Positions 17,066 to 27,395 are shown, counted from the stretch's first letter. The stretch is 64,000 bases of DNA from Cyanobium sp. ATX 6F1 (GCF_024346315.1 NZ_JAGQCS010000008.1:1-64000), one strand, 5' to 3'. Notes: generated by a model from the letters alone, not told the origin. Program-made: numbers and translations.

Positions 17066-17512
17066 CTAGGCCGATGGGTCGGTGGCTTCGGCGGACTGGG
17101 ATTCCTCAACCCCCTCCGGCTCGCTCACCTCGGGCCACTCCGTGGGGCCCTCGGCCAACGGAGCCTGGCGGGCCGCCTCCAGACGGGCGGCGCCATCGGC
17201 CAGACCCACCTGGGGCCGTGTCAGCACCGTCACCGATTTCAGCACCAGGGTCTGGCAGGCCAGGCGCCAGTCCTGGGGGCGCTTGCGCAGTTTCTGATCC
17301 TCCACTGCCGTGCGGTCGCTCAAGGCGCCAGGGGCAGCTTCGGCCACCACACCCACGAAACAGGTGATGCATTGGCCACAGCCGTTGCAGTTGCCGAGCT
17401 TGCCCTTGAGCCCGTAGATCTCCACACCCTGGCGCAGGGCCACATCGCGCAGGTTCTCGCCGGGATAACACTCCACCTCAAGGCCCTCACGAACAAAACG
17501 GATCACGGGCAT
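17066..17512 (-). CDS. 2Fe-2S ferredoxin-like protein
   Basis: Plant-type [2Fe-2S] ferredoxin domain with an unusual C-terminal extension. The cluster ligands are in GNCNGCGQCITC, and a distal cysteine in WRLACQTLVLKS completes four ligands. The C-terminal 40 residues (after VGLADGAARLEA) are acidic and Pro-rich. The start at ATG 17512 precedes MPVIRFVREG; upstream TTG/GTG starts are unlikely. It lies divergently upstream of psbB, an arrangement common in cyanobacteria. The electron partner is unknown. Confidence 0.85.
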   Translation of the reverse strand: MPVIRFVREGLEVECYPGENLRDVALRQGVEIYGLKGKLGNCNGCGQCITCFVGVVAEAAPGALSDRTAVEDQKLRKRPQDWRLACQTLVLKSVTVLTRPQVGLADGAARLEAARQAPLAEGPTEWPEVSEPEGVEESQSAEATDPSA

Positions 17513-17771
17513 GGCGGCAAGGGCAGGCGAACCGACATTCTGAGACCCCAGGTTGCGATTTGTAACCACCACGGCACGGCGCAGTATCCCCGCAGAAAGG
17601 CTCCCGCACGGCCATCGCCATCACGTCACGTTTCAGCTGAGGAGATCGGTGGACCTTGGGTGATCGATACCCCCTACCATCGCCAGCACGGATCGATCCT
17701 TCCTTCGCGTCGATCGTTCTGCTGTCGTGGCATCCACCACGCAGCCGTTTGTTTCCCCGGACCTAACCCCC

Positions 17772-19331
17772 ATGGGATTGCCCTGGTATCGGGTGCACAC
17801 GGTCGTCATCAACGACCCGGGCCGCTTGTTGGCCGTGCACCTCATGCACACCGCTCTGGTAGCTGGCTGGGCCGGCTCCATGGCGCTCTACGAGCTCGCG
17901 ATCTTCGACCCTTCCGACCAGGTCCTCAACCCCATGTGGCGCCAGGGCATGTTCGTCATGCCCTTCATGGCCCGCCTGGGCGTCACCAGCAGCTGGGGGG
18001 GCTGGAGCGTCACCGGTGAAACCGGCTTGGATCCAGGCTTCTGGAGCTTCGAGGGTGTGGCCGCCGCCCACATCGTTTTCAGCGGCCTGCTTTTCCTGGC
18101 CGCCATCTGGCACTGGACCTATTGGGATCTGGAGATCTGGCAGGACCCCCGCACCGGTGAACCAGCCCTCGATCTGCCCAAGATCTTCGGCATCCACCTA
18201 CTGCTGGCCGGTCTGGCCTGCTTCGGTTTCGGTGCCTTCCACCTCACCGGCGTCTTCGGTCCGGGCATGTGGGTCTCGGATCCCTACGGACTGACCGGTC
18301 ACCTGGAAGCGGTTCAACCGTCCTGGGGTGCTGAGGGGTTCAACCCCTTCAACCCTGGCGGCATCGTGGCCCACCACATCGCCGCCGGCATCGTCGGGAT
18401 CATCGCCGGCATCTTCCACATCACCACACGGCCACCGGAGCGGCTTTACAAGGCCCTGCGCATGGGCAACATCGAAACGGTGCTGGCCAGCGCCATTGCC
18501 GCCGTGTTCTTTGCCGCCTTCATCGTCGCAGGGACCATGTGGTACGGCGCTGCGGCGACGCCTGTGGAGTTGTTCGGGCCCACCCGCTACCAGTGGGATC
18601 AGAGCTACTTCAAAACCGAGATCAACCGCCGCGTTCAGACCGCTCTCGACGGAGGAGCCACCAAGGCCGAGGCCTATGGCGCCATCCCTGAAAAGCTGGC
18701 CTTCTACGACTACGTCGGCAACAGCCCCGCCAAAGGCGGCCTGTTCCGGGTTGGTCCGATGGTCAACGGTGACGGCCTCCCCACGGGCTGGCTGGGCCAC
18801 ATCAGTTTCACCGACAAAGCAGGCCGTGACCTTGAGGTCCGCAGGCTGCCCAACTTCTTCGAGAACTTCCCTGTGGTTCTCCTCGATCAAGACGGCATCG
18901 TGCGCGCCGACATCCCCTTCCGCCGTTCGGAAGCGAAGTACTCCTTCGAGCAGACCGGTGTAACCGCCACCATCTACGGGGGAGCCCTGGGCGGCCAGAC
19001 CTTCACCGATCCAGCTGATGTCAAGCGGTTGGCCCGCAAGGCCCTGTTGGGTGAAGCGTTCGAATTCGATCGCGAGCGCTACCACTCCGATGGCACCTTC
19101 CGCAGCTCACCGCGCGGCTGGTTCACCTTCGGCCATGCCACCTTCGCGCTGCTGTTCTTCTTCGGCCACATCTGGCACGGAGCACGAACCCTCTACCGCG
19201 ACGTGTTCGCCGGCATCGATCCCGATCTTGGCGAGCAGGTGGAATTCGGTCTGTTCCAGAAACTGGGCGACCGTTCCACCCGGCGCCTTCCCGAGGGCTA
19301 CGTGCCCCCGGCCGGCACCACCCTCAGTTGA
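17772..19331 (+). CDS. psbB: Photosystem II CP47 chlorophyll apoprotein
   Basis: Core antenna protein of photosystem II binding about 16 chlorophyll a. The start [20 protein letters not shown] is diagnostic, and the 519-residue length fits. Six membrane helices with paired histidines are visible ([30 protein letters not shown]), together with the large lumenal loop between helices V and VI (residues about 270-440). An upstream GTG at 17727 was rejected because PsbB proteins start at this ATG. psbT follows after 24 bases. Confidence 0.98.
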   Translation: MGLPWYRVHTVVINDPGRLLAVHLMHTALVAGWAGSMALYELAIFDPSDQVLNPMWRQGMFVMPFMARLGVTSSWGGWSVTGETGLDPGFWSFEGVAAAHIVFSGLLFLAAIWHWTYWDLEIWQDPRTGEPALDLPKIFGIHLLLAGLACFGFGAFHLTGVFGPGMWVSDPYGLTGHLEAVQPSWGAEGFNPFNPGGIVAHHIAAGIVGIIAGIFHITTRPPERLYKALRMGNIETVLASAIAAVFFAAFIVAGTMWYGAAATPVELFGPTRYQWDQSYFKTEINRRVQTALDGGATKAEAYGAIPEKLAFYDYVGNSPAKGGLFRVGPMVNGDGLPTGWLGHISFTDKAGRDLEVRRLPNFFENFPVVLLDQDGIVRADIPFRRSEAKYSFEQTGVTATIYGGALGGQTFTDPADVKRLARKALLGEAFEFDRERYHSDGTFRSSPRGWFTFGHATFALLFFFGHIWHGARTLYRDVFAGIDPDLGEQVEFGLFQKLGDRSTRRLPEGYVPPAGTTLS

Positions 19332-19355
19332 TCGCCAGTTCCTCGAGGTAACCCA

Positions 19356-19451
19356 ATGGAGAGCTTCGCCTACATCTTGATCCTCGCCCTTGCGATCTCG
19401 ACCCTGTTCTTCGCGATCGCGTTCCGCGATCCCCCGAAGATCGGCAAGTGA
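19356..19451 (+). CDS. psbT: Photosystem II reaction centre protein T
   Basis: A 31-residue single-helix subunit located at the photosystem II dimer contact. Sequence [18 protein letters not shown] followed by [13 protein letters not shown] matches PsbT. It lies 24 bases after psbB and before a strong terminator, so psbBT is one operon. Confidence 0.96.
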   Translation: MESFAYILILALAISTLFFAIAFRDPPKIGK

Positions 19452-19472
19452 TCCCTGCTTGAGGATCCCCCC

Positions 19473-19500
19473 AGCCCCCCGCCTGAGCGAGGGGCTTTTT
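19473..19500 (+). terminator. Terminator of psbBT
   Basis: AGCCCC arm, a loop of about 12 bases, the GGGGCT arm and a run of T, 22 bases after the psbT stop. Confidence 0.75.
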
Positions 19501-19693
19501 CATGGCCGCCTGCAGCCCGTCCAACGGCCTCCAAGGCCCCGTTGCCCCTGAAACCTCGCCAGGGCTTGGGCGGGGAGATTCCGCCCTGAAGCGGAGCGTT
19601 TGGGCGCCGGAACGACGAAACCCATTGCGGCGGAAGTCTTCTCAATTGGCAAATGTCTGTCTAGAATTGTTGAGCTTGCGCGTTAACCAAGGG

Positions 19694-20200
19694 ATGCAAT
19701 GTCCCTCCTGCCAACACACCGACAGCCGCGTTCTTGAGTCCCGTTCCGCGGACTCAGGCCGAAGTGTGCGGCGACGGCGCGAATGCCTGAACTGTGAGCA
19801 CCGGTTCACCACCTACGAACGCGTCGAAACGGTTCCGGTCACGGTGATCAAACGCAATGGCAGCCGCGAAACCTTCAACCGCGCCAAGCTCCTCCATGGC
19901 CTGCTGAGGGCTTGCGAGAAGACGGGCCTCGAACCGGCCCGCCTGGAGGGCGTCGTCGATGACATCGAAGTGGTGCTGCAGCAACGCAGCGGCCGGGAGG
20001 TGAGCAGCGGTGAGATCGGCGAACTGGTGCTCCAGGAACTCAGCGAGATGAGCGAGGTGGCCTATGTGCGCTTCGCCTCCGTCTACCGCCAGTTCAAAGG
20101 CGTCAGCGATTTCGTCGCCACCCTCGAAGGCCTGAGCCGCAGGCCCGGCAAATCCCGCAAGGGCTCATCCAACGGCAACACCCTGGCCGCCGTGGGCTGA
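19694..20200 (+). CDS. nrdR: Transcriptional repressor NrdR
   Basis: ATP/dATP-sensing repressor of ribonucleotide reductase genes. The zinc ribbon is [15 protein letters not shown] ... [13 protein letters not shown], and the ATP-cone follows with [16 protein letters not shown]. Length 168 residues, slightly above the usual 150-160 because of a basic, Ser/Gly-rich tail. ATG at 19694 is the only start immediately before the zinc ribbon. It sits between psbBT and rpsA. Confidence 0.95.
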   Translation: MQCPSCQHTDSRVLESRSADSGRSVRRRRECLNCEHRFTTYERVETVPVTVIKRNGSRETFNRAKLLHGLLRACEKTGLEPARLEGVVDDIEVVLQQRSGREVSSGEIGELVLQELSEMSEVAYVRFASVYRQFKGVSDFVATLEGLSRRPGKSRKGSSNGNTLAAVG

Positions 20201-20299
20201 AGGCCTGTCTGCTTTGTATAGTCAAACGTTCTGCATGCCCTGTCGGCGGACAGGCGCGCGGATTCCTTCGACCTGCCCTAGGCAGTCCGCCAACGCCCC

Positions 20300-21352
20300 A
20301 TGACCCTGACCCCTTCCGACACCAGCACCACGGTCGATCTCGACATGGTGATCGAAGACGCGGCCGATCTCGACCTGGCCTTCACGGAAGAGGTTCCCAC
20401 CGCCGATGACCCCAGCAGCCGTGCGGCGGCCCGTGACAGCGACGGTGTGGGGTTCACCCGCGACGAATTCGCCGCGCTGCTCAGCAAGTACGACTACAAC
20501 TTCAAACCCGGCGACGTGGTGAAGGGCACCGTGTTCGCCATGGAGCCCAAGGGCGCCATGATCGACATCGGCGCCAAGACCGCCGCCTTCATGCCGATGC
20601 CGGAGGTGTCGATCAACCGGGTCGAGGCCCTCAGCGACGTGCTGCAGCCCGGCGAGGTCCGTGAGTTCTTCATCATGAGTGAGGAGAACGAGGACGGCCA
20701 GCTGTCGCTCTCGATTCGCCGCATCGAGTACCAGCGGGCCTGGGAGCGCGTGCGTCAGCTCCAGAAGGAAGACGCCACCATCTACAGCGAAGTGTTCGCC
20801 ACCAACCGGGGCGGTGCCCTGGTGCGGGTGGAAGGCCTGCGGGGCTTCATCCCCGGCAGCCACATCAGCACCCGCAAGCCCAAGGAAGATCTGGTGGCCG
20901 ACTTCCTGCCCCTCAAGTTCCTGGAGGTGGACGAAGAGCGCAACCGCCTGGTGCTCAGCCATCGCCGCGCCCTGGTGGAGCGCAAGATGAATCGCCTGGA
21001 GGTGGGCGAGGTGGTGATCGGCACCGTCCGCGGCATCAAGCCCTACGGCGCCTTCATCGACATCGGCGGCGTCAGCGGCCTGCTGCACATCTCCGAGATC
21101 AGCCACGAGCACATCGAGACCCCCCACACGGTGCTCAATGTCAACGATCAGATGAAGGTGATGATCATCGACCTCGACGCCGAGCGCGGTCGGATCTCCC
21201 TTTCCACCAAAGCCCTCGAACCCGAACCGGGCGACATGCTCACCGACCCGGCCAAGGTGTTCGAAAAGGCCGAGGAGATGGCCGCCCGCTACAAGCAGAT
21301 GCTGCTGGAGCAGGCCGAAGAGAACGAGCCCATGGGTGTCACCCTCGACTGA
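20300..21352 (+). CDS. rpsA: 30S ribosomal protein S1
   Basis: RNA-binding ribosomal protein that unfolds mRNA leaders. After an acidic N-terminal extension of about 60 residues there are three S1 domains: FKPGDVVKGTVFAMEPKGAMIDIGAKTAAFMP, a second around YSEVFATNRGGALVRVEGLRGFIPGS, and a third with VGEVVIGTVRGIKPYGAFIDIGGVSGLLHISE. At 350 residues it matches the short three-domain cyanobacterial S1. Probable -10 element TATAGT at about 20217. Monocistronic or followed by the HAD gene 38 bases later. Confidence 0.94.
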   Translation: MTLTPSDTSTTVDLDMVIEDAADLDLAFTEEVPTADDPSSRAAARDSDGVGFTRDEFAALLSKYDYNFKPGDVVKGTVFAMEPKGAMIDIGAKTAAFMPMPEVSINRVEALSDVLQPGEVREFFIMSEENEDGQLSLSIRRIEYQRAWERVRQLQKEDATIYSEVFATNRGGALVRVEGLRGFIPGSHISTRKPKEDLVADFLPLKFLEVDEERNRLVLSHRRALVERKMNRLEVGEVVIGTVRGIKPYGAFIDIGGVSGLLHISEISHEHIETPHTVLNVNDQMKVMIIDLDAERGRISLSTKALEPEPGDMLTDPAKVFEKAEEMAARYKQMLLEQAEENEPMGVTLD

Positions 21353-21390
21353 CCAGCCGATCCACCTCCCGCACCAACCAATTCCACGCC

Positions 21391-22155
21391 ATGGCGCACC
21401 TCCAACTTCGGGGCGTGGATCTAGGTCCAGTGCGAGCTGTGCTGTTCGACAAGGACGGCACCCTCAGCCATAGCGAGCCACTGCTGGTGGAGTTGGGAGC
21501 GGCCCGGATTGAGGCGGCCCTGGAACGGGTGTCGATGGAGCGCCAGAGCCCGTTGCGAGATCTCCTGCAGCGCGCCTACGGTCTCAACGATGGCGCGATC
21601 GATCCGGCCGGCACAACGGCGGTGGCGTCCAGGGCCCACAATCTGATCTCCACCGCCACGGCCTTCTGCCAGGTGGGCCTGGGCTGGGCGGAGGCTCTCT
21701 CCCACAGCGAAGCGGTGTTCGCCCTCAGTGACACCCTGCACGTCCATGGTTCCCGACCCGCCGGCGCCCCCACGGCTGGTTTGGAAAGCCTGTTGACCAG
21801 CCTGCAAGCGGCCGGTGTGCGCTGCGGAGTGATCAGCAACGACGAGCGCTCAGGCATTGAGCATTTCCTCGGGTGCCACGGCCTGCAGGATTGTTTCCAG
21901 TCGATCTGGAGCGCCGAGCACCGCCCTTGCAAGCCAGATCCAGCGGCCGTTCACGGACTCTGCACCGAACTGGGTGTCGCCCCCTCCGACTGCGCCCTGA
22001 TCGGCGATGCGGACAGTGATCTGTTGATGGCCGCCCTGGCGGGTGTGCCCCTGGTGATCGGCTTTCAAGGCGGCTGGAGCAGCCGCCCATCCCTGAGCGC
22101 CCCGCATCTGCCGCTCGAGCGCTGGTCGGAGCTCACAGTTACCAGTGTGTACTGA
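21391..22155 (+). CDS. HAD-superfamily phosphatase (phosphoglycolate phosphatase-like)
   Basis: Hydrolase with motif [18 protein letters not shown], motif [12 protein letters not shown], the conserved lysine in [12 protein letters not shown] and motif [18 protein letters not shown]. The helical cap between motifs I and II fits the beta-phosphoglucomutase/Gph type. The 254-residue length is normal. It follows rpsA by 38 bases. Substrate not assignable; phosphoglycolate phosphatase is a possibility given the photorespiratory need. Confidence 0.82.
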   Translation: MAHLQLRGVDLGPVRAVLFDKDGTLSHSEPLLVELGAARIEAALERVSMERQSPLRDLLQRAYGLNDGAIDPAGTTAVASRAHNLISTATAFCQVGLGWAEALSHSEAVFALSDTLHVHGSRPAGAPTAGLESLLTSLQAAGVRCGVISNDERSGIEHFLGCHGLQDCFQSIWSAEHRPCKPDPAAVHGLCTELGVAPSDCALIGDADSDLLMAALAGVPLVIGFQGGWSSRPSLSAPHLPLERWSELTVTSVY

Positions 22156-22253
22156 AGGCCTGGGTTGCCGCTGATCCAGCCAACCAACCTGAGCACACCA
22201 CGATCCTTGGGCTGGAGATAGGCTCAGACGCTTCCTACCCGATACCGGTCGGC

Positions 22254-23507
22254 ATGAGTCGTTACGTCTTCACCTCCGAGTCGGTGACCGAAGGGCACCC
22301 CGACAAGATCTGTGATCAGATCAGTGACGCCGTGCTCGACGCCCTGCTGGCCCAGGATCCCGCCAGCCGGGTGGCCTGCGAGACCGTGGTCAACACGGGG
22401 CTCTGCCTGATCACCGGTGAGGTCACCACCCAGGCCCGGGTCGACTTCAACACCCTGGTGCGGGGTGTGATCGAGCAGATCGGCTACAGCAGCGCCCGGG
22501 CCGGCGGCTTCGACGCCCACAGCGCCGCCGTGCTGGTGGCCCTCGACCAGCAGTCCCCGGACATTGCCCAGGGGGTCAACGAGGCCGACGACCACGACGG
22601 CGACCCCCTCGACAAGGTGGGCGCGGGCGACCAGGGAATCATGTTCGGCTTCGCCTGCGACGAGACCCCCGAGCTGATGCCGCTGCCGATCAGCCTCGCC
22701 CACCGACTGGCCCGCCAGCTGGCCCAGGTGCGCCATGACGGCACCCTGGGCTACCTGCTGCCCGACGGCAAGACCCAGGTCAGCGTCGTCTACGAAGACA
22801 ACAGGCCCATCTCGATTGACACGATCTTGATCTCCACTCAGCACGTGGCCGAGATCGACGGCATCAGCGATGAGAAAGGCTTGCGGGAGCGCATTTCCGC
22901 CGACCTCTGGGTGCATGTGGTGGAACCCGCCACTGCCGACATCGATCTCAAACCGGTGAAGGGCAGCACCCGTTTCCTGGTCAACCCCACCGGCAAGTTC
23001 GTGGTCGGGGGGCCCCAGGGAGATGCGGGCCTCACCGGCCGCAAGATCATCGTTGACACCTACGGGGGCTATGCCCGCCACGGTGGCGGCGCCTTCTCCG
23101 GCAAGGATCCCACCAAGGTGGACCGCTCCGCCGCCTATGCCGCCCGCTACGTGGCCAAGGCCCTGGTGGCCGCCGGCCTGGCCAGCAAGGTGGAGGTGCA
23201 GCTCAGCTACGCCATCGGCGTGGCTCGGCCGGTGAGCATCCTTGTGGAGAGCTTCGGCACCGGCGCCCTTGGCAACGAAGACCTCACCGCCCTGGTTCAG
23301 GAACACTTTGACCTGCGCCCCGGGGCGATCATCGCCACCTTCGGCCTGCGCGATCTGCCCCAGCAACGTGGTGGCCGCTTCTATCAGGATGTGGCGGCCT
23401 ACGGCCACTTCGGACGCCGCGATTTGGATCTGCCCTGGGAGAACGTGGACACCATCGCCGCCAGCTTGAAACAGGCCACGGCCAGCCGGGTGGGCGCTTC
23501 CGCCTGA
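22254..23507 (+). CDS. metK: S-adenosylmethionine synthase
   Basis: Forms S-adenosylmethionine from methionine and ATP. Motifs are complete: [18 protein letters not shown] at the start, [15 protein letters not shown] in the middle and [23 protein letters not shown] in the third domain. Length 417 residues, a normal value. ATG at 22254. The sugar kinase starts 15 bases after the stop. Confidence 0.98.
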   Translation: MSRYVFTSESVTEGHPDKICDQISDAVLDALLAQDPASRVACETVVNTGLCLITGEVTTQARVDFNTLVRGVIEQIGYSSARAGGFDAHSAAVLVALDQQSPDIAQGVNEADDHDGDPLDKVGAGDQGIMFGFACDETPELMPLPISLAHRLARQLAQVRHDGTLGYLLPDGKTQVSVVYEDNRPISIDTILISTQHVAEIDGISDEKGLRERISADLWVHVVEPATADIDLKPVKGSTRFLVNPTGKFVVGGPQGDAGLTGRKIIVDTYGGYARHGGGAFSGKDPTKVDRSAAYAARYVAKALVAAGLASKVEVQLSYAIGVARPVSILVESFGTGALGNEDLTALVQEHFDLRPGAIIATFGLRDLPQQRGGRFYQDVAAYGHFGRRDLDLPWENVDTIAASLKQATASRVGASA

Positions 23508-23521
23508 GTCCGCCCGCCCCG

Positions 23522-24823
23522 GTGGGGGCCTCCCAGGAACCCAGCCCCGATCTGGCCCTGGGCATCGACCTGGGCAGCAGCGGGCTACGGCTGGCCCTGA
23601 TCGATGCCCAGGGCACCCTGCTGCGCGAACGCAGCGGCGGCTACCCGCTGCCGTTCGAGCAACCCGAAGGCTGGCGCCAAGGGTTGGTGGAGCTGATCGG
23701 AACCCTCGAGGAGCCCCTGCGGGCCAGGGTTGGTGCCATCGCCGTCGATGGCACCTCCGGAACCCTGCTGCTCTGCGGCCCTGATGGCAGCACCCGTGGG
23801 CCGGCTCTCCCGTACCACCGGGCCTGCGCTGAGCAGGCCGAGGTCCTGGCGTCGCTGGTGTCCGCCGGCAGCCCCGCCGCCAGCGCCAGTGGCAGCCTGG
23901 CGCGAGCCTTGAACCTGCTCGGCCGGGAAGGGGCCCTCGATGGCTCCCAACACCTTTTGTTGCGCCATCAGGCCGACTGGCTGATGGGCTGGCTGCTGGG
24001 CCACTGGCGTTGGGGCGAAGAAGGCAACAACCTCCGCCTCGGCTGGGATCTGCAGCGCGAGTCCTGGGCGGGCCGAATCGAGCAGCAACCCTGGAGCAGC
24101 GCCCTGCCCGAGGTCGTGCCCAGTGGCACCGCCTTGGGGCCCCTGGGCCCTGTGGCATCCGAGCAGCTGGGGCTGCCAGAGACCTGCCAGGTGGTGAGCG
24201 GCACGACCGATGCCAATGCGGCTGTGCTGGCCGCCGGCCACGGCCCCGGTGATGGGGTGAGCGTCCTGGGCACCACCTTGGTGCTCAAGCGCTTCGTGGA
24301 CGCCCCCCTGGAAGGCCCCGGGCTCACCAACCACCGCGTGGGCGGCCGCTGGCTGGTGGGTGGGGCCTCCAATGCCGGTGCCGGCATCCTGCGGCGGTTC
24401 TTCACGTCAGAGCAGATCGAACAGCTCAGCCGCCAGATCGATCCCCGCCGCCCCTCGGGCCTGCGGCTACGACCCCTACCCGCCCCCGGCGAGCGCTTCC
24501 CCGTGGACGACCCCCAGCTGGAGCCCGTGCTGGAGCCCAGGCCGATCAGCGATGCCCTCTATCTCCAGGCCCTGCTGGAGGGACTGACCGCGATCGAGGC
24601 CCAGGGCTGGCGGCGACTGGCGGAGCTGGGGGCCCCGCCGCTGGAGCGGGTGATCAGCCTGGGGGGCGGCGCCCGCAACCCCCAATGGCGCCTGCTGCGT
24701 CAGCGAGCCCTGGGGATCCCTGTGCTCAACCGCCCCGGGCTGGCCCCCGCCCTCGGCACAGCCCGCCTGGCCCTGGGAGGGTGGAGGATGGGCCCTTCCT
24801 TATTGCCGCAGCGAAGACCATGA
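23522..24823 (+). CDS. FGGY-family sugar kinase (D-ribulose kinase-like)
   Basis: ATP-dependent kinase of the FGGY family. The N-terminal ATPase fold starts GIDLGSSGLRLALID; the substrate-binding strand is VDGTSGTLLLCG; and the C-terminal ATP-binding region holds GTTLVLKRF and ISLGGGARNPQW. Cyanobacterial members of this branch have been characterised as D-ribulose kinases. GTG start at 23522, 15 bases after metK. The stop overlaps the next small ORF by four bases. Confidence 0.83.
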   Translation: MGASQEPSPDLALGIDLGSSGLRLALIDAQGTLLRERSGGYPLPFEQPEGWRQGLVELIGTLEEPLRARVGAIAVDGTSGTLLLCGPDGSTRGPALPYHRACAEQAEVLASLVSAGSPAASASGSLARALNLLGREGALDGSQHLLLRHQADWLMGWLLGHWRWGEEGNNLRLGWDLQRESWAGRIEQQPWSSALPEVVPSGTALGPLGPVASEQLGLPETCQVVSGTTDANAAVLAAGHGPGDGVSVLGTTLVLKRFVDAPLEGPGLTNHRVGGRWLVGGASNAGAGILRRFFTSEQIEQLSRQIDPRRPSGLRLRPLPAPGERFPVDDPQLEPVLEPRPISDALYLQALLEGLTAIEAQGWRRLAELGAPPLERVISLGGGARNPQWRLLRQRALGIPVLNRPGLAPALGTARLALGGWRMGPSLLPQRRP

Positions 24824-24939
24824 ACGAACGGTTGCGCACGGTTCTGTCCATGGGTTTGTTCCTGGTGCTGGCCGGCTATGTGGGTTTCAGCGCCCTGCGG
24901 CTGGGCCTGCTGCTCTGGCAGCGTTTCGGCGCCGGCTGA
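24820..24939 (+). CDS. Small single-span membrane protein (39 residues)
   Basis: Begins at an ATG that overlaps the sugar-kinase stop (ATGA). The product has a charged start MNERLRT, one hydrophobic span (VLSMGLFLVLAGYVGFSAL) and a short positively charged end. The overlap and membrane design support a real gene. Function unknown. Confidence 0.6.
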   Translation: MNERLRTVLSMGLFLVLAGYVGFSALRLGLLLWQRFGAG

Positions 24940-24980
24940 ACACCACGCCTCAGAATTGTCACCAGCCCCCACCCCTCCCC

Positions 24981-25262
24981 ATGGCCGCCGATCCCCTCAC
25001 CGCCAGCGTCAGCGATCGCATCTGCCGTCACATGAATGCCGACCACGCCGAGGCGGTGGCCGACTTCGCCCGGCACTACGGCGGCGTCGAAGCCTCCGAG
25101 GGCGCCGTGATGACGCGGGTGACCCCGGAGGCGATGGTGCTGGAGGTGGCTGGATCGCGCGTGTCGGTGCCGTTCGATCACACCCTCAGCGACAGCGACG
25201 ACGCCCACCGCACCTTGGTGGCGATGCTGCGGGCCCTGCCCGCCAAGGGCGGGGAATCCTGA
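24981..25262 (+). CDS. DUF2470 domain protein
   Basis: A 93-residue protein matching the small domain found at the C terminus of haem-utilisation/pyridoxamine-oxidase-like proteins. Visible features are ICRHMNADHAEAVADFARHYGG and a C-terminal DDAHRTLVAMLRAL helix. Here it stands alone. The HMNADH motif is typical of the family, which may bind haem-like ligands, but no activity is established. Confidence 0.75.
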   Translation: MAADPLTASVSDRICRHMNADHAEAVADFARHYGGVEASEGAVMTRVTPEAMVLEVAGSRVSVPFDHTLSDSDDAHRTLVAMLRALPAKGGES

Positions 25263-25296
25263 GCGGGTCCCACCCACGCCTTCGGGCGATGCTGCC

Positions 25297-25968
25297 GTGC
25301 TGGCTCAGCTGCTTCAGGGTTGCCTCAATCTGATCATCACCCCCTGCTGCCCCCTCTGTCAGAACCCCCTTGAGCCGGTTGCTTCCGGCCCAGGCCCCTG
25401 TGGAGCCTGCCTGCAGCGGCTGAGCCTGCCTCCTGAGGGGCTGCAGGGACATGAACCACTCCCCTGGTGGAGCCTCGGGTTCTATGAGGGCCAACTGCGA
25501 CGGCTGCTGTTACGCCAGCGGAAGAATCCCTCCCCCGTGGTGATCGCCAGCTTGAGCGAGCGCCTGGCCGAGCCCTGGGCAACAAGCCCGCTCCGCCCCC
25601 TGGTGGTGGCGATCCCGAGCTGGAAACGGCAGGGCAACCCCTTGCCCGGCCTGATCAGCCGCAGCCTGGGGTTCGAGCAGGTCACACCGCTGGAGCGGGC
25701 CAGGCCCACCCTGGGGCAACACCACCTGGGGAAGCAGCTGCGGGCCCTCAACCAGGACGGGGCGTTCCGCTGCCGACCTGGCGCCGAGCGGCCCGGTCCA
25801 CTGCTGCGGAGACGTCCGCTGCTGATCGTCGACGACATCCTCACCACGGGGGCCACCGCCTGCGCCGCCGCCACAGCACTGCGTTCGGCCGGTTATCGGG
25901 TCGAGGGGTTGCTGTGCCTGGCCCGCACCGCCGAGAAAGGTCGTGATCTAAGATCTGCCCGTCGCTGA
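25297..25968 (+). CDS. comF: ComF family protein
   Basis: Phosphoribosyltransferase-like protein linked to natural competence. An N-terminal zinc-binding candidate (CCPLCQNPLEPV ... CGAC) precedes a PRTase domain with the PRPP-binding motif LLIVDDILTTGATACAAA. GTG start at 25297, 35 bases after the DUF2470 gene. Together with dprA it suggests DNA uptake capacity. It ends eight bases before tRNA-Phe. Confidence 0.85.
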   Translation: MLAQLLQGCLNLIITPCCPLCQNPLEPVASGPGPCGACLQRLSLPPEGLQGHEPLPWWSLGFYEGQLRRLLLRQRKNPSPVVIASLSERLAEPWATSPLRPLVVAIPSWKRQGNPLPGLISRSLGFEQVTPLERARPTLGQHHLGKQLRALNQDGAFRCRPGAERPGPLLRRRPLLIVDDILTTGATACAAATALRSAGYRVEGLLCLARTAEKGRDLRSARR

Positions 25969-25976
25969 CGCGGCAG

Positions 25977-26049
25977 GCCGGGATAGCTCAGTTGGTAGAG
26001 CAGGCGATTGAAAATCGCCGTGTCCCCAGTTCAAATCTGGGTCCTGGCA
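25977..26049 (+). tRNA. trnF: tRNA-Phe (anticodon GAA)
   Basis: A 73-base cloverleaf: acceptor GCCGGGA pairing with TCCTGGC (one G-T), D arm GCTCAGTTGGTAGAGC, anticodon stem-loop GCGATTGAAAATCGC with GAA, T loop TTCAAAT and discriminator A. It marks the left border of the lower-GC phycobilisome region. Confidence 0.96.
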
Positions 26050-26154
26050 TTCTTCGATAACAACACGGAGCCATCATCAGTAACGGACCCTTCCGACGGC
26101 AGATCATTGTCTCGTTCGTTTCCATGCATGAGGCCCGCCCTAGACCAAGGGACC

Positions 26155-26448
26155 ATGACAAACGGATATGGTCGTGTTCTGGACTCACAAAGATTGCTTC
26201 AACATTCCACGATGCGAACGCCTCCCGATCACCCGCTCAATCAGCAGTTCAACAATGCCGACAGCTACGCAATGGCCTTCGATGCCGCCTGGGAAAAGCT
26301 CAATCAACAGACAGCAACCGAAGCCCCAAATCGTGAGGCCAGGCTGCAGCAAGCCATTGACGACCTCAGTGACCATCCATTCGCACTCAGCCAGCCTGAG
26401 CTGGCACTCCAGGTTGCCACCTTCCGATTGCGACTGCTGGGTCGCTGA
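26155..26448 (+). CDS. Conserved-looking hypothetical protein at the start of the rod region
   Basis: A 97-residue ORF starting at ATG 26155 after AAGGGACC; an internal ATG at 26212 is also plausible. The protein is rich in Ala, Gln and Leu and is mostly helical, with NNADSYAMAFDAAWEKLNQQ and a C-terminal SQPELALQVATFRLRLLGR. No family recognised. It lies between tRNA-Phe and a CpcT-type lyase, and so may be one of the unnamed genes that accompany phycobilisome rod genes in picocyanobacteria. Confidence 0.6.
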   Translation: MTNGYGRVLDSQRLLQHSTMRTPPDHPLNQQFNNADSYAMAFDAAWEKLNQQTATEAPNREARLQQAIDDLSDHPFALSQPELALQVATFRLRLLGR

Positions 26449-26699
26449 GACACAGTTCTCTAACTCCACAGCTTGGGAGCATCAGTCAGGCGAACCGAAA
26501 ACCCAACCTTGCTGACTGGCCAACTCCCATCCCGATGGGTCGTCAGCCGCTCACCGAACACAGCCCTCAAAGGCAAGAACAAGGCATCAAGCAACCAGGA
26601 AAGCAAGTGTGCATCAATCTACATGAAAAGTAACAGTACGTTGCCTCGGCCTGGCATAATCAAGCCAGAAGAGGCGAAGGATAGACATAAGATCATCCT
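26449..26699. other. Intergenic stretch before cpcT
   Basis: AT-richer than the preceding core, with no supported gene. Probably promoter and leader of the lyase gene; a candidate -10 such as CATAAT occurs about 45 bases upstream of the ATG. Confidence 0.35.
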
Positions 26700-27290
26700 A
26701 TGATTAGTTCATCTGGTCGTCTGCTACTGCAGCTCTCGGCGAGCTTTAGCAATCAACGCCAGGCCTTTGCCAACCCGCCTCTGTATGGACACATACTGGT
26801 TCGATTCCGGCCCTTGCCTCAGCTGATGCCCGGTTCACTGTTGCTGGAGCAGGCCTACGCCGTCTCTCCATTGCAGCCCTATCGCATACGCGTGCTCACG
26901 GTTCAAGCTGATCGCCGTGGCCTTGTGATCATCAATCATGCGATTCGAAACTCCAGACGCTTCTGGGGTGCTGTGGAAGATCCTTGCACACGAGCCTTGA
27001 TCGAGATGGATGACCTCGAACAATTGGATGGCTGCACCTATATCGTGCAGGAACAGAATGACGGCTTCTTCGGGGAAGTTGAGCCCGGCTGCCGCTGCAT
27101 CGTTGAACGCCAGGGGGAATCGGCCTATCTAGTGAGCAGCTTCCAGTTGGATGCCCAGAGCATGCAAACCGTAGATCGCGGCCATCATCCCCAAACCCAT
27201 GAGCAGGTTTGGGGATCGCTTGCAGGGCCTTTCGTCTTTGAACGTGTTGCCGACTTCAGCCATGAGCTGCCCGAAGCCTGGCTGGCCTGA
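26700..27290 (+). CDS. cpcT: CpcT/CpeT-family phycobiliprotein lyase
   Basis: Attaches bilin to the beta-subunit Cys153/155 position of phycocyanin in the characterised CpcT. The 196-residue protein shows the family pattern QRQAFANPPLYGHILVRFRP, SLLLEQAYAVSP, PYRIRVL, a central CTYIVQEQND and a GEVEPGCRC block with the C-terminal GPFVFER. A second member of the same family occurs at 48228 in the cpe operon, so this one is more likely to be the phycocyanin lyase. Named by position and family; exact specificity is inferred. Confidence 0.8.
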   Translation: MISSSGRLLLQLSASFSNQRQAFANPPLYGHILVRFRPLPQLMPGSLLLEQAYAVSPLQPYRIRVLTVQADRRGLVIINHAIRNSRRFWGAVEDPCTRALIEMDDLEQLDGCTYIVQEQNDGFFGEVEPGCRCIVERQGESAYLVSSFQLDAQSMQTVDRGHHPQTHEQVWGSLAGPFVFERVADFSHELPEAWLA

Positions 27291-27395
27291 TGAGAGAAGC
27301 CCGTGGCGCTGGTAAAGCTATGTGAGGATTTCGGCCATTTGCTTTCAAACATTAGTTGAAATACTTACTATTTGCACAGAAAATTTCTGACCAGA

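Noticed and set aside
22156-22253. SAM riboswitch upstream of metK
   Set aside because: The 98-base leader lacks the conserved SAM-I or SAM-II pattern and offers no clear pseudoknot.
22224-24158. 644-codon minus-strand frame over metK and the sugar kinase
   Set aside because: Antisense to metK, whose motifs are complete; composition (Gly, His, Gln, Arg) is typical of a high-GC shadow.
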